Positions 1 through 10,037 of a DNA stretch of 26,943 bases are shown one piece after another. Source of the DNA: Paramacrobiotus richtersi (taxonomy: Eukaryota; Tardigrada; Eutardigrada; Parachela; Macrobiotidae); the NCBI GenBank assembly GCA_034698045.1, contig JAQGAU010000507.1:1-26943 (forward strand), written 5' to 3'. Below the pieces are notes generated by a model. The model saw only the letters and a list, made by a program, of their open reading frames with translations, searched no databases and was not told where the DNA came from. The translations under genes were made by a program, and so were the position numbers. Numbering within the stretch: the first letter of the stretch is position 1; every line of letters starts with the position of its first letter.

Positions 1-221
1 CTAACCTGGCAAGTCTTGTCACAGTAACGATGGAGTCTGCAGTTGGAGCAAGATTGCAGAGAATCAGATTTTTTGAAACAGTAGGCACATCGTGCGGTAT
101 AATCCTGGTACGTAAAGGACCAGACCCATGGTTCGCAAGAGAGAATGACATCGCCAGCAGCAAAGGAGCGCTGGGAAGTTTGCTGGCCGGTTTGATGGTT
201 CTTGTCGGAGGAATCAGCCAT
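1..221 (-). CDS. SMYD-family (SET+MYND) protein, first exon only
   Basis: This is the 5' end of a SMYD-type protein (the family are lysine methyltransferases) that continues beyond the left edge. The exon runs from ATG at 221 down to 6 (72 codons, phase 0), followed by a GT donor at 5-4 (CAG|GTTAG). The translation carries the N-terminal SET signature RSFAAGDVIL at about residues 18-27. Six MYND zinc ligands follow: C45, C48, C58, C61, C67 and C71, with the usual YCxxxCQ end. It is about 70% identical over some 60 residues to exon 1 of the gene at 6047-8910, which ends at the same splice position and phase. The conserved reading frame suggests a functional paralog rather than a relic. The rest of the SET domain is not in the window, so activity cannot be judged. 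Confidence 0.82.
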   Translation of the reverse strand, partial: MADSSDKNHQTGQQTSQRSFAAGDVILSCEPWVWSFTYQDYTARCAYCFKKSDSLQSCSNCRLHRYCDKTCQV

Positions 222-560
222 TTCGGTGCCACACTGCATCAAGACAAAGTACACGCCTTCGGATGGGTACTTTTCCTTTGACTACCGTTAAGGATTAAAA
301 GTAAACGAGCTTACACAGTTTCAAGCGGCCCAAATACATGCAATGAGAAATTGAGAATGTGAGCACGGCACAAAACGATAGTTCTACCAGTGCATACGGC
401 ACATGTTACTGTCTTTCACTTCTGCAAAAGTTTCGCCTGTTATGCGAGCTGACCGATGCAACCGGATTCTGTAAATTTTTACCGAAACATCCTGAATTTT
501 CTACATACGGTTAGTATACAGGGATACAGCCGACTTCGAAGGTGTCGAAAATCCGTAATT
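222..560. repeat. Dispersed repeat R1, copy 1
   Basis: Directly upstream of the left-edge SMYD start. It is alignable with 8911-9345 upstream of the other SMYD gene and, in its distal part, with 21240-21390. Shared words include GACAAAGTA, ACGCCTT, CGGAT, GAGCTGACCGATGCAACC and ACATCC.GAATTTTCT. It is probably promoter sequence duplicated with the gene plus a mobile or duplicated segment. Confidence 0.6.
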
Positions 561-2281
561 CATCGAGGAAATGTGGCTATGATCGGCACGACCAAAGAAC
601 TGGAGTATGTGTTTCTGCTCTTATATATGGTTATACCTAATGCCTAAAATTAAATACGTATGTTTCTTACTAAACGCTATTCAATATAGCTGTACATTTT
701 TATTGTTGGAGACGCGCTACGTACTGCTTGCACGATCATCATATAGCTCGCGTGCCCAGTGGTCTAATGAATACAAGTTTTTATGTAATGCTACCAAATT
801 ATTCATAGTTTGCTTCACGATAGTGCAAGCATCGCGTGCAGAACCCTGTGCACTGGTTGGTTAATTATATACCGCAAAATATGTGGGTCTCGTGCTTGTG
901 ACTGCTTCATTGCACCCTCTAATCGAAAGTAATGTTAAGAACATGCTGATACGGACGACAAAACGATAAAAACTGGGATAAAAAACGCACGACCTCGGCG
1001 TGTAACTGGATTTAGTGCGATTTTCCTTGTCCCTTTTAATTGTAAATATTGCAGTGTGCACGTAAGCGACGGTATATGCGTACTGTACTGTACGTTACGG
1101 GTCCTCAACTCGTTGCGCTTGTGACTGGTGAAAACAATGACCCGTTATTAAATGGCTCAAATAACAGTCCGAGCACTGCCATTATCTTCCACCGTTCAGC
1201 CTGTCCTCGCGCTTTAAGTGCGACGTCTTCTTTTTTCCTTAAGGCCCGGCTCAACCTAATGTCATAACTTAGCGGAACCAACACAGCTGCGAACCTGCAA
1301 CATGTGCACCAAGCTGCATCATTGTTTTATATTAACCAGAACACGCCAGTGTCCAGCAATCCATTTGTGCGCGCAATGTCCGGCTATTGCGCAACAGCCG
1401 AAACTTGTGCGCACGACGGAGTTTCTTGACACTGTACGTATAGCGATATTCTGGCTCTTGAACATCGCAATGCAGGTAGGTGTAACCTTTAAAGTCGTTG
1501 AAATGCTTTGTTTCACCGATACTTATGACAAAGCGCAGAATTCGCCTGCTTGTTCATCAAATTCTAGACAGATTCAAATTCTGTTTTGCTACAAGAAGCC
1601 ATGCTTGTCGGATAACACCAGTAGGTAATTTGAACCATTAAGTCTCTTGTAGTTTTGCGTTACTGTAAAAACACGCTGCGCGACAGCTAATTAAAAGAAT
1701 ATTGCTGTGGTCTTCTATGCATTGTAACAGTTTGTTACTAATGTTCCGGCACCGGTGTTCCTATTCCATTTTAATTTACGCACTTTCTGTTCCTACTAAG
1801 CTGTAAGCTTAACTAAAGGTTAAGTGTACCGAAAAGAAGATAAGCATAAATTCGTGACAGAACCACAGCCCGATACGAAAATTATATACGTAAACGACCT
1901 AATTCTTCGGCCAGGCAGCGTCCGTCCCGTATTTTCCGGCCGCTTTTGTCATTCTTGGATGGCAGGGTCTAAAACCAGTTTATGACAACTGGCATTGTTT
2001 ATGGGAACGCGCAATGGCAGCGCCTTTCTGGCAGTGTGCCAGTACTAAAACCTGGCACTGTCAGGCGAAAACCTTGCAAGATCGGGATGGTGGCTGCGCT
2101 TCGTAGTATCGAGAGCGGAGCTTTCGTGCTGATGTTTTATTCACGATGGAACATGTGTGTGCGCATGACGTGCACGCACTACGCAGCAAGGTGACGCAAA
2201 AGCGAAATGCCATATATTACATAAGAATAATTCTTTTATCGATTTTAATTCACTTGTGCTATCTGATTAGTGGCTTGGGAT
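561..2281. other. Intergenic, no gene recognised
   Basis: Only short unconnected open frames are present, the longest about 108 codons at 1302-1628 with no recognisable motif and an equally open antisense strand. A small cluster of TGCCAG/CTGGCA palindromes lies near 2027-2065. I see no convincing splice-linked coding region. Confidence 0.45.
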
Positions 2282-2365
2282 AGTAACATCGGCAGGCCGG
2301 TAATAACCAGATCTCCAGGCCGGTAAAAACAACATCTCCAGGCCGGTAAAAACAACATCCCGATG
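2282..2365. repeat. 23-bp tandem repeat, about 3.5 copies
   Basis: Units at 2282-2304, 2305-2327 and 2328-2350 plus a partial unit to about 2365. Each contains CAGGCCGGTAA followed by AACA or AACC. Copies 2 and 3 differ at two positions and copy 1 is more diverged, so this is a minisatellite-like tract. No function is apparent. Confidence 0.8.
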
Positions 2366-2605
2366 CATGCAGTATGTAGTTACGAATTAGCAATCAATGG
2401 TATCGCTAATTGAGATGGGTGCACGCTTTATTCACGCACGTTACTATAATCACCAATCTGTACTAAATTCAAATGCATCGTAATTCGTAACTGGTATTTA
2501 ATATTTATATATACACCACCTACAGCCAATAAGGATCAGAAGGATGACCACATTGACACTGAACAATAATCCGCGTGTCCACGCTATTGTGACACAGGTG
2601 GTCTA

Positions 2606-3105
2606 ACGGGTGGCGCTCAACGTTTGCTGCAAAGTCCCGTGCCTCATATCACCAGAACGATTCAGCGCATACAGTTTTACGATAGCAAGTTTTCAAGAGC
2701 AGTTCATCCTCTTCAACACTCGCGTTAAGTTATTTGAGGCACACATTGAAAGTCACCTTAAAAATCCATCCAAGCGGAAGCTAGTGTTCCATGTTAACAT
2801 TTCGAGTGTACCATGCTATGAACACGAACAGTCGCCAAGCTGTGGGGCCGTTTGAAACTTTAAGTTACCGTTTCTTAACGATCATGAAAGAAAGTCTTTG
2901 CAGTTGGTGCGGTAAAAACGTTTTATACAGATATACTGACGGCAACATACAGGTAAATTAAAACTTTTATTAATAATTCCGTGCAACAGCAGTTTTTTCA
3001 CTTGGCGGTTCATTTGTCCATGTAAAATTTTGTCACGACATTCGCATTTCGAGGACGGCAATTATGGAGCCTTCAGCAGAAAAGCAAAAATTGAGCGCCA
3101 CCCGT
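2606..3105. mobile_element. 500-bp TA-flanked MITE-like element
   Basis: The 15-bp terminal repeat ACGGGTGGCGCTCAA at 2606-2620 is perfectly inverted at 3091-3105. Both ends are flanked by TA (2604-2605 and 3106-3107), the target duplication of Tc1/mariner-type elements. Partial inverted similarity (TTTGCT) continues just inside both ends. No transposase is recognisable inside, so it would be non-autonomous. The short TA duplication is weak proof alone; the perfect inverted ends are the main evidence. Confidence 0.6.
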
Positions 3106-3107
3106 TA

Positions 3108-3472
3108 GTTACCGATATTAGACAAGTCCTGAAAGGCCACGTGTTATTGATCGTTTACCTAACATCCGATGTCGTAATAGTTCAAAGTCACCTGTCTCCG
3201 AACGGGAGTGAGTTTCTTTGAACAGTTCATTTCGCTATGATTTGACGAGAGATCGCCTGATCGTTGTACTGAACTTAACGAACATCGTCTGTGCCATCTA
3301 ACCGCAGCAATAGGAGGAATCAGTTGACGCACGGCGGGCTGCTGAACGAGCTAAACACTCGCTTCTCGAGCCGAACAATAATTCTGATTCCTTGGTGTGG
3401 CTTATTTCCACAATACCGCTGCCCAGTGTCCACACAAACTACAGCGCGCTATGTATACGTAAAGTCTCTAGA
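3108..3472. other. Upstream region of GPCR gene, nothing recognised
   Basis: No TATA box at a useful distance and no coding motif seen. It presumably holds the 5' UTR and promoter of the receptor starting at 3473. Confidence 0.4.
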
Positions 3473-4608
3473 ATGAATATTTCCGACAACAACCAAACAG
3501 GCAACGACAGCATCTTTGACGAATCCTGCAACCACTTTGGTAACTGGAAAGAACCGATGGCCTGGGTCGACTTATGCATTATGTCCTGCATTATAATCAC
3601 GAACCTTTGCGGTCTAATCAGCCTTCTTCGGTCTAATCAAAATATTAATCCATCCTTTAAAATCTACATCGGCAACTTATTGTTAGCAAACCTGTCGTTC
3701 GCCTCACTTGACAATCCGCTTGACCTTTTGTACGAACTGTCTTGCGACCGTTGGATAATGAGCTGGGCCATTTGCGACTTGTTCATATACTGCAAGTACG
3801 CACTCACCGCTTGGGCCATGCACGCCCACGTCTTAATTTCGCTTAACCGATTGTGGGCTGTCGGTTTCCCCTACAGTTATCGGCTGAAACACTCGCTGAC
3901 AACAGCACTGGTGTTGTGTGGCGGAGCTATTGTTTATGTGCACATTTGGATTCTACCCGGAATTGTCATGGATTCGCTGTTTTACCGGGATTCAGCAGAG
4001 GAGTTAAAGTGCGAACTGAACGCTGAGGCCCAGAAGCCTTGCGCGCTGGCCGTACAAAGTTTTCTCTTCTTGACACCGACTGCTTTTGTGGGAATTTCGG
4101 ACTTATTTATAGTTGTCAGGCTTTGGTCCCAGTCCAAGGTGAGACGTACTGGGAGAGTAGAAGACATGAAACGGAATCCTTCAGTCATGCAAGAACAGGT
4201 GAGGCCGTCCGATCTGTCAATCTGAAGTCCGTATGGGAAAATGTTTTTTGATGCACAGTTCAATCTCACATCACATTTACTGTTTGAGATTTCATTAAAT
4301 TTTTACAGCTCGCTAACGAGGCTGGGCAAGTAAACGATCCGAACAGCGTCACCGAGAAAAGAGTACCCAGCAAAACAGGAGAACATTTTTCATCCTAACG
4401 TCCTTAACATGCAGTCTTATAATCACATGGACATTGGACACCTCATGAAGTAAGCCAAATGATGGCCATAATGGGCTTCTCAGCATTCGCCGACCTGAAC
4501 GAAAGCTTGAATCGTTTGTGGACAGCGCAGGCTATTCTAGATCCCCTGTTATCGACTTATTTAATCACTGATCTCAAGCGTATATGCAGCAGGTTTTTAA
4601 AAAAGTAA
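3473..4608 (+). CDS. Rhodopsin-like GPCR, frameshifted in TM6 (possible pseudogene)
   Basis: An orphan seven-transmembrane receptor, expected in the plasma membrane. I chose ATG 3473 because the protein then opens with an extracellular tail carrying three N-glycosylation sites (NIS, NQT, NDS). Exon 1 (3473-4198, 242 codons) encodes TM1 (about 30-52), TM2 (63-88), TM3 (100-125), TM4 (142-168) and TM5 (190-217). C101 and C180 or C190 could form the usual disulfide. The DRY position reads NRL in the context ISLNRLWAVGFP. The donor CAG|GTGAGG joins in phase 0 to an acceptor after 4346 (GAACAG|CGTCACC). The best-looking acceptor, at 4308, leads instead to an early stop at 4396. Exon 2 encodes the loop RHREKSTQQNRRTFF and TM6 (LTSLTCSLIITW). 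A 7-bp tandem duplication at 4428-4440 then shifts the frame. The next frame gives WTPHEVSQMM, TM7 (WTAQAILDPLLSTY) and helix 8 ending RFLKK, stop 4606-4608. No ligand can be inferred. Confidence 0.72.
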
Positions 4609-5384
4609 CAAGACAAATTCAGGAGTTTCTACATAAGAAATGTTTGTGGATGCAGAACGATGCGTGTCAACGTTTGTAGATTCGCTTTTTACTACTGTCA
4701 TGACTTTTTACAGGTACCTTGGTCATTTCACAAGTGTAGTAAATGAGCCATTTCTTTCTCACTATCATCACCGTAATTACAATGCTTTGTTCCTGCAGTT
4801 GTCGAGTCAGCACCATACTTGCATGTTTGCTCACCAATGCACTGCACATGTTACTCATTCTTCCGCATTATAATCACATGCAAAACTTGTACTTTTCAAT
4901 TTACAGACTGTATTTTTGCAATTATTGCGTGGACCGTCGTCTTCTAAAGTAGTCCATGCGTTACCATATTAAAGCCGGCTGTGCAGGCCTTCCCATAACT
5001 GCATACTGCAAAGGTCATGGCATGGTGGGTTATTACGTACTGAAGCGCTATTACTGCAAAGATGTATTTAATGTAAATTCCCATAAAACGCACCAAACAC
5101 CATAATATAATGTAGACAAAAAATATGCGTTAGATATAGTTCGTGTTGGCCAGGGTCTCAATCGACGGAATCAACAGTATATTATTAAGTACTACAGTAG
5201 TGAACGGCAGCGGACCTACAGTCAGGCTTAAGTGTGCGTTACCGGTGCGTTGTTTCATTGCCCACACTGCGGCGATTCTTATCTTCATGACTTTATCACA
5301 TTGAAGCGTGTTCTCGATGTGCCATAACGCTGTATGATTACTATGCATTGATTTAACTGCACTTAAAGGAATAATCGTCGTCTG
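4609..5384. other. Intergenic, no gene recognised
   Basis: Only short frames without motifs. An ATTAAA near 4966 is too far from the receptor stop to assign as its poly(A) signal. Confidence 0.4.
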
Positions 5385-5925
5385 GCCATGGGCACATCTT
5401 GCGCATAATGAAATTACTGCAAAAGTGTCCTAAAGCGAGATGCTTATATTCGTACAGGTTTCTTTATCGAGGTGCTTGTTACTCGCATTTTTCGGTGTTT
5501 AAAATAATTGCAACACTGACTGAAGTCCGAAGCTGTTATGGTACACAGCTTCCGATACACGACTGGAGCAATTATTGCGGACTTGTGTTACGGTAACTGA
5601 TACCTAATCGAATAAGGTGATGAAAAAACTTGAATGTTTGCGCACACGAAGGGTTTCATATGTGGATTTCTTGTTCATAACGCAAATATGCTAAACGGTC
5701 TATTTCGATGCTACATATTTATATTGTTCCTAATGCTTCCATTCGCTTCTGAGAGGTTGCTATTGATCTATTTTTAGGTTTACACATCCGGTGATTTATT
5801 AAGATAAACAGAATAAAGAATTCTTGGAAAATTAAAGGATAGAACGGCCTTTACTTGTCAACAACTGTTTCCAGGGAGGTTGATAAATTAATAGGCTTAC
5901 TGAAATCGAACAGTACGTAAACTAC
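5385..5925. repeat. Dispersed repeat R2, copy 1 (most complete)
   Basis: The left part (about 5385-5610) aligns with 14570-14830. The right part (about 5660-5920) aligns with 17606-17777 joined to 18651-18725, with transposon sequence removed. Part of it also matches 10320-10380. Shared words include CTTGTTCATAACGC, ACACATCCGGTG.TTTATTA, ACTTGTCAACAAC and TTTCCAGGGAGGTT. This copy carries the unoccupied version of the hAT insertion site near 5829-5846. No transposase is seen; it may be an old element or part of duplicated SMYD 3' flank. Confidence 0.65.
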
Positions 5926-6046
5926 CAACCAGGATCTCTGTACACACTACAGAGTAGTAGTATCTCTGTAGTAACATGTTTGTGTGATGATACTGATGAA
6001 GTATTTGTATACAGCAAAGTTAATAAAGGAAAATGCTAATTAGGCT

Positions 6047-8910
6047 TCAATAAGGAAAAGCTTTTCCGACGGACATCTCCACTCGCCCACAATGGACCTT
6101 AACGGACCGTAAAGCGTTAATAGCAGCCATTCGTTTGCCGGCTTCCTGGGTCTCTTCTGAATCAGGCCCGGACAGCTTGATGCAAATCTGTCGAGCTTCT
6201 TCTAGCCATTCCATAGTAGTGGGGACTACGTCGTTAAAAAATTTTTCATAATCACTCCGGTGGAGATCACGAAGCCACGCTAGTGGTATTTCACATCCTT
6301 CCAACAGAAACTGCGCACGGCCAAAATGATATCGCGGATAGATGGCGCTAAGAAAAGCACAACAGGTTTATGCCAGAAACGTCTGTGCCTCGCCAACGCG
6401 TTGCGGAAAATGCGTAATGGTTCCACCCCATGACGCTGGCTGCTTTTACTGGCAGGATACCGTTTTTGCCATAAGCTACAAGGGCTAATATAGCTCGCCG
6501 ACTAACCGATAAAATAACACTAGTAATTGAGATTTTTCCATTCTTACCGGACACAAGCAACCATCCCACAGTACTTCTCCCACGCCTGGGCGTACTGACC
6601 GATCTCGAGTAAGGTATCCTCGCAATTGGCATTGCAGGCGTAATAGAAGTGGGCATCGGCATGTAGAATACTCAGTTCGTCCAGCTGTTCCGGGACTCTC
6701 GTTAGCTGTAGATCGTTCATTCCCAAACGTTCATCGGGCATTCCGTAGGCCGTATACAGTTTAACCTTCAAACCCTTGAATTTTAGCAGACGATCACCGT
6801 TTAAGGCACCACACTGCAGACAGGGTCCCAGGGCGCGGTCATCGCTGGGAATCCGCTCCGAACATCCCTTCGTGGAACATTTGAGCGGATTTATCTCGGC
6901 GTCCTGTTTGATAAAACTGAATGAATGTAAACGCTGTAGGAATGCAAAGTAGCTTCAATGCATACGTATGTATTGGTACACTTGCGACAAGTGCACTGTC
7001 GGAGATACACGTTGGGAAACATTTTTCGTCGGGCTTCCAGTGTGGAAAAGTAGACCACACGTGCCAGTAGTTCGTTTTCACGCAGCTGCAAGAAAACAAC
7101 GACCATTTGACCGCTTTGTTGTAGTTAGACTGAATTTATTGTACATTATAAAACTCGTAGAAACCTGGTCGTTGTAAATTTTCAGGCCCTTTTAGTTAAA
7201 TTGTAATAAAATGTCAGTTGCAAGTTTTGGACTAGGCGCAGGCTGCAGAAGATAACCTACCAAATAAAATATACAGACGCAAGTCAGAAATCTCTTTGTC
7301 TACCACTCACATCTTTCAGTCCAGTATAATTAGCTATATCCTCGGTAGCGATGACTTGCAGAGTCCGTCCTTGCATGGTCATCGTCACATTGGTATCCCA
7401 ACAGACTGGGGTCATAGCCCGAAACGGATACTGTGGAAAAAGTGCCAATGCATACGTAATTCTGTTAAGCGTATCTGCCAGTGGAAGAGCGTTATAATGG
7501 ACTGTCTGCATCAGGCGACTGGAGTTCGGAAGCTTTTGGATAGCCTTGGCAGCTAACGGCCAAACTTTCTTGGGAACAGGTGGGAGCACTGCACCTAGGC
7601 TGTTGGAAAAACTACGGTGATTTCCAAATGTAGGTACATTGGCAAATGGTTACGTAAACAGAAACTTTAGGTAACATTGGACAAAAAAAGATAGGAAAAT
7701 AATAGTCTAATATGGTGGAACATGTTGCGAACATAGGTTACTGTGAACAAGCGAACATCAGAACTGATGATGAGGACTCCTCACTGAGGATGGAAAAAAC
7801 AAAGAGTATGAGGTTATTTGAAGATACTTCGACAAGTACAGCAGCTAATGTCGCTTTTTTCCCGGATCACGGGATATTGCATCATTGATAAAGCACTGCA
7901 GAGAATGGTGCAAAATCCCGTGATTCGTAAAAAATGTGAGATAAGCTTCTGTACTTGTCGACGTACGCAATAAAACTAGTACCTTTACAACAGAAACTAA
8001 TAAATGTGCAAATAAGGATAACTTTACAAAAGAAGGTCGGAACACTGCAGTGAAAAAGAGGTATAAAGAGACATTCAAGAGTCTGGTCAAAATGTACATG
8101 TAAATTCAAGAAGATATACGGTGGGAAACATTTTTCGATGGGCTTCCATTGTAGAAAAGTAGATCACATAAAACAGAATTAAATTCCGCACTGTTGCTGC
8201 GTGGACTTACTACTTGTACTTCGCATTGTGCGGAAGCGATTGTAAGATATCCACGGCACTCATTTTTTCCGAAAATCCTGGTACGCTCTCCTTTTGTCCA
8301 CTCTTAGAAGAAACGTTCATGCAAAGAATATCCAGCAAATCTTCACTCCGTTTGTGACTCAAAAGAAGCTGTAACTTACTTCGACCTTGCTGAGAATTTT
8401 AGACCAGAGTATCTCCTTCGTGAAACATCCGGAATAACAGCAACCCGGTGCCTGGCAGTTCATATTGAACGTATGCAAGAAGTGCGTCTTCTGAATGACG
8501 CCATGGGTGGCCTTCAGCGCTTCGCATTCGTGTTTGTGCTCCTTTTTCCAACTGATGAGCTGCAAAAACTACTTGTATATGGATGGGCGAAGTACGAATG
8601 CACTGCATATACAATCACCATACAGAAGCAAGAATATCATGCAGTAAACCGGAATAAAATGTGAAATGTTCTCGCGAACTCTCACCTGACACTTCTTGTC
8701 ACAGTAACGATGCAGTTTGCAGCTGGAACAGGTTTGCAGAGAAGCTGGTTCTTTGTAGCAGTAGGCACACCTTGTGGTGTAATGCTGATACGCAAAGGAC
8801 CACACCCATGGTTCGCAAGAGAGAATGATATCGCCAGCCGCAAAGGAGCGCTGGGAAGCTAGTGGGATCACTGGGATGCCGTGACGGTTAGCATCATTGA
8901 ATCCAGCCAT
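6047..8910 (-). CDS. SMYD-family SET/MYND protein, six exons, exon 2 out of frame
   Basis: Family members methylate lysines on histones and other proteins. Exons on the minus strand: 8910-8686, 8559-8211, 7599-7311, 7085-6966, 6903-6548 and 6347-6047 (stop TGA). All have GT-AG borders and matching phases except exon 2, which is one base short modulo 3. The MYND finger uses C48, C51, C61, C64, C70, C74, H83 and C87, split by intron 1. The SET core lies in exon 3 (ALALFPQYPF, then MQGRTLQVIATEDI). The catalytic NHSC motif is replaced by MTPVC, so AdoMet binding and catalysis are doubtful. Exon 4 ends in the post-SET cysteines (RQCTCRKC). Exon 5 supplies KCSTKGC, CLQC and the start of the helical C-terminal domain, which exon 6 completes (EWLEEARQICIKLSG). 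The intended protein is about 546 residues, normal for the family. Exon 2 either has one indel near 8370, or an earlier indel plus a TAA in the frame containing LPGTGLLLFRMF. Confidence 0.8.
7826..7964. repeat. Imperfect hairpin (inverted repeat) in SMYD intron 2
   Basis: Two arms of about 62 bp (roughly 7826-7888 and 7903-7964) are inverted copies with some mismatches. Shared words are TCGACAAGTACAG, ATCACGGGAT and TTGCA.CATT, with an unpaired loop of about 15 bp around CACTGCAG. It could be a foldback transposable element or a hairpin RNA source. I cannot tell which. Confidence 0.7.
8099..8168 (-). pseudogene. Stray decayed copy of SMYD exon 4
   Basis: The minus-strand translation VIYFSTMEAHRKMFPTVYL parallels VVYFSTLEARRKMFPNVYL of exon 4 (7085-6966). 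The copy then loses the zinc-binding cysteines and hits a stop soon after TCTF. It sits upstream of exon 3, out of normal order, so it is a duplicated exon relic rather than an alternative exon. Confidence 0.7.
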
Positions 8911-9345
8911 TTCGGTGTTATATAGGACAAAGTATACGCCTTTCGGATCGGTACTCTTCCTTTAACAAAACAGTTAAAACTAAAAAATGTCGCGGTATCA
9001 AAGCGATTTCGGTAGTATGCCAGACTTTAACAAAGTTTTTTGTTTCGACACAAATCTACGCAGTTAAACATATGAACGCATTACAATCTCGTTACAGTTA
9101 CGACGGTTCCAACACTGAATTCTGCACATATTGCTGCCTGTCAGTCACCTTGAGCGCATCCGCATACGTGTAAGGACGGTTGTTAACTTGTTTCGGTTCC
9201 GCGATGTTTTGGCCCATTTGCAAGCTGACCGATGCAACCAGATTGTGCGGCTTTTCACCAGAACATCCGGAATTTTCTGTAAACGGGTTAGTAACACTAA
9301 ATTAGTATACACGGATGCAACCGGCTTTTAAGGTGTTCATAATTA
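8911..9345. repeat. Dispersed repeat R1, copy 2 (SMYD upstream region)
   Basis: Homologous to 222-560 over the SMYD proximal upstream region and again over AGCTGACCGATGCAACCAGA and the ACATCC.GAATTTTCTG stretch, with a larger gap between the blocks. A TATATAA on the minus strand at 8917-8923 lies only about 10 bp from the ATG, too close to be a normal TATA box. Confidence 0.6.
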
Positions 9346-9945
9346 TTCATACACTGTTTTATCCATAAGTTGGTAAGCAAATCATATACGTACAGACTGA
9401 TTGTATTGACTTAGTTCACACGAATATACCCGCTTTCAAGATGTGCACGATTATCCGTAGTTTTAATAAATATTGCCGAAATTTAATGAAGTGCTGTTAT
9501 CACGTATTTGTCTGGCCTTGGCCCAGCAACAATGTCGACACAATACAAATTCCAACAGTGCTGTTGTCATCTTTCAAGAGAGCCGCGAGTTCTATAATAA
9601 TTAGAATAATAAGGATGATTTATTGTCTTTCCGCAACGGGACAATGTCCCCTCTGGGCGTCAGACATAACTCCAGTATTGCGAACAACAACACAAAGCGC
9701 AAACCGCCAGTTCGAATGAAAAACAGCCAAATGACAGATCTCAAAGTGATACTGTGATAGAGATAGAGAAAGGGTAACCAGAAGCGAAATAGCTGCAACT
9801 GTAGGATGACCGCCGTCGCCACACGCAAGGAGACAGAACGCCAGTCGGAGCAGCTAAGCACTGCAGTCAGTTAACGGGCGAAGCCGAACACCGCACCAAG
9901 TTCCCGGCACCGTAGCCTTACGTACACATAATTACACATAAAACA
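9346..9945. other. Intergenic, no gene recognised
   Basis: AT-rich stretches and short motif-free frames on both strands. Nothing supportable as a gene. Confidence 0.4.
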
Positions 9946-10037
9946 GGACAGCCTCGCACTCCATTACGGAGTACTGCGTCATCGTCACAAATAACGTGGA
10001 CAACCTCGCACTCCTTTACGGACTATTGCATCATTGG
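9946..10037. repeat. 52-bp direct repeat, two diverged copies
   Basis: GGACAGCCTCGCACTCC (9946 on) and GGACAACCTCGCACTCC (9998 on) start two units that stay alignable through the TACGGA, CATCAT or CATCGT region. The period is 52 bp. Confidence 0.65.

Noticed and set aside
30..281. Plus-strand open frame of 83 codons
   Set aside because: It is the antisense of the SMYD first exon, whose MYND cysteines and splice donor are clearly on the minus strand.
1302..1628. Plus-strand open frame of 108 codons
   Set aside because: No motif, equally open antisense, no splice-linked neighbours and a Cys-rich random look.
4640..4952. Hydrophobic frames after the first GPCR, considered as TM6-TM7
   Set aside because: The true TM7 and helix 8 were found at 4490-4608, and these frames lack GPCR motifs.
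7845..8109. Minus-strand frames of about 80 codons in SMYD intron 2
   Set aside because: They overlap the hairpin and exon-4 relic and do not connect in phase with flanking exons.
8917..8923. TATATAA on the minus strand upstream of SMYD
   Set aside because: Only about 10 bp from the ATG, so transcription would start inside the coding sequence.
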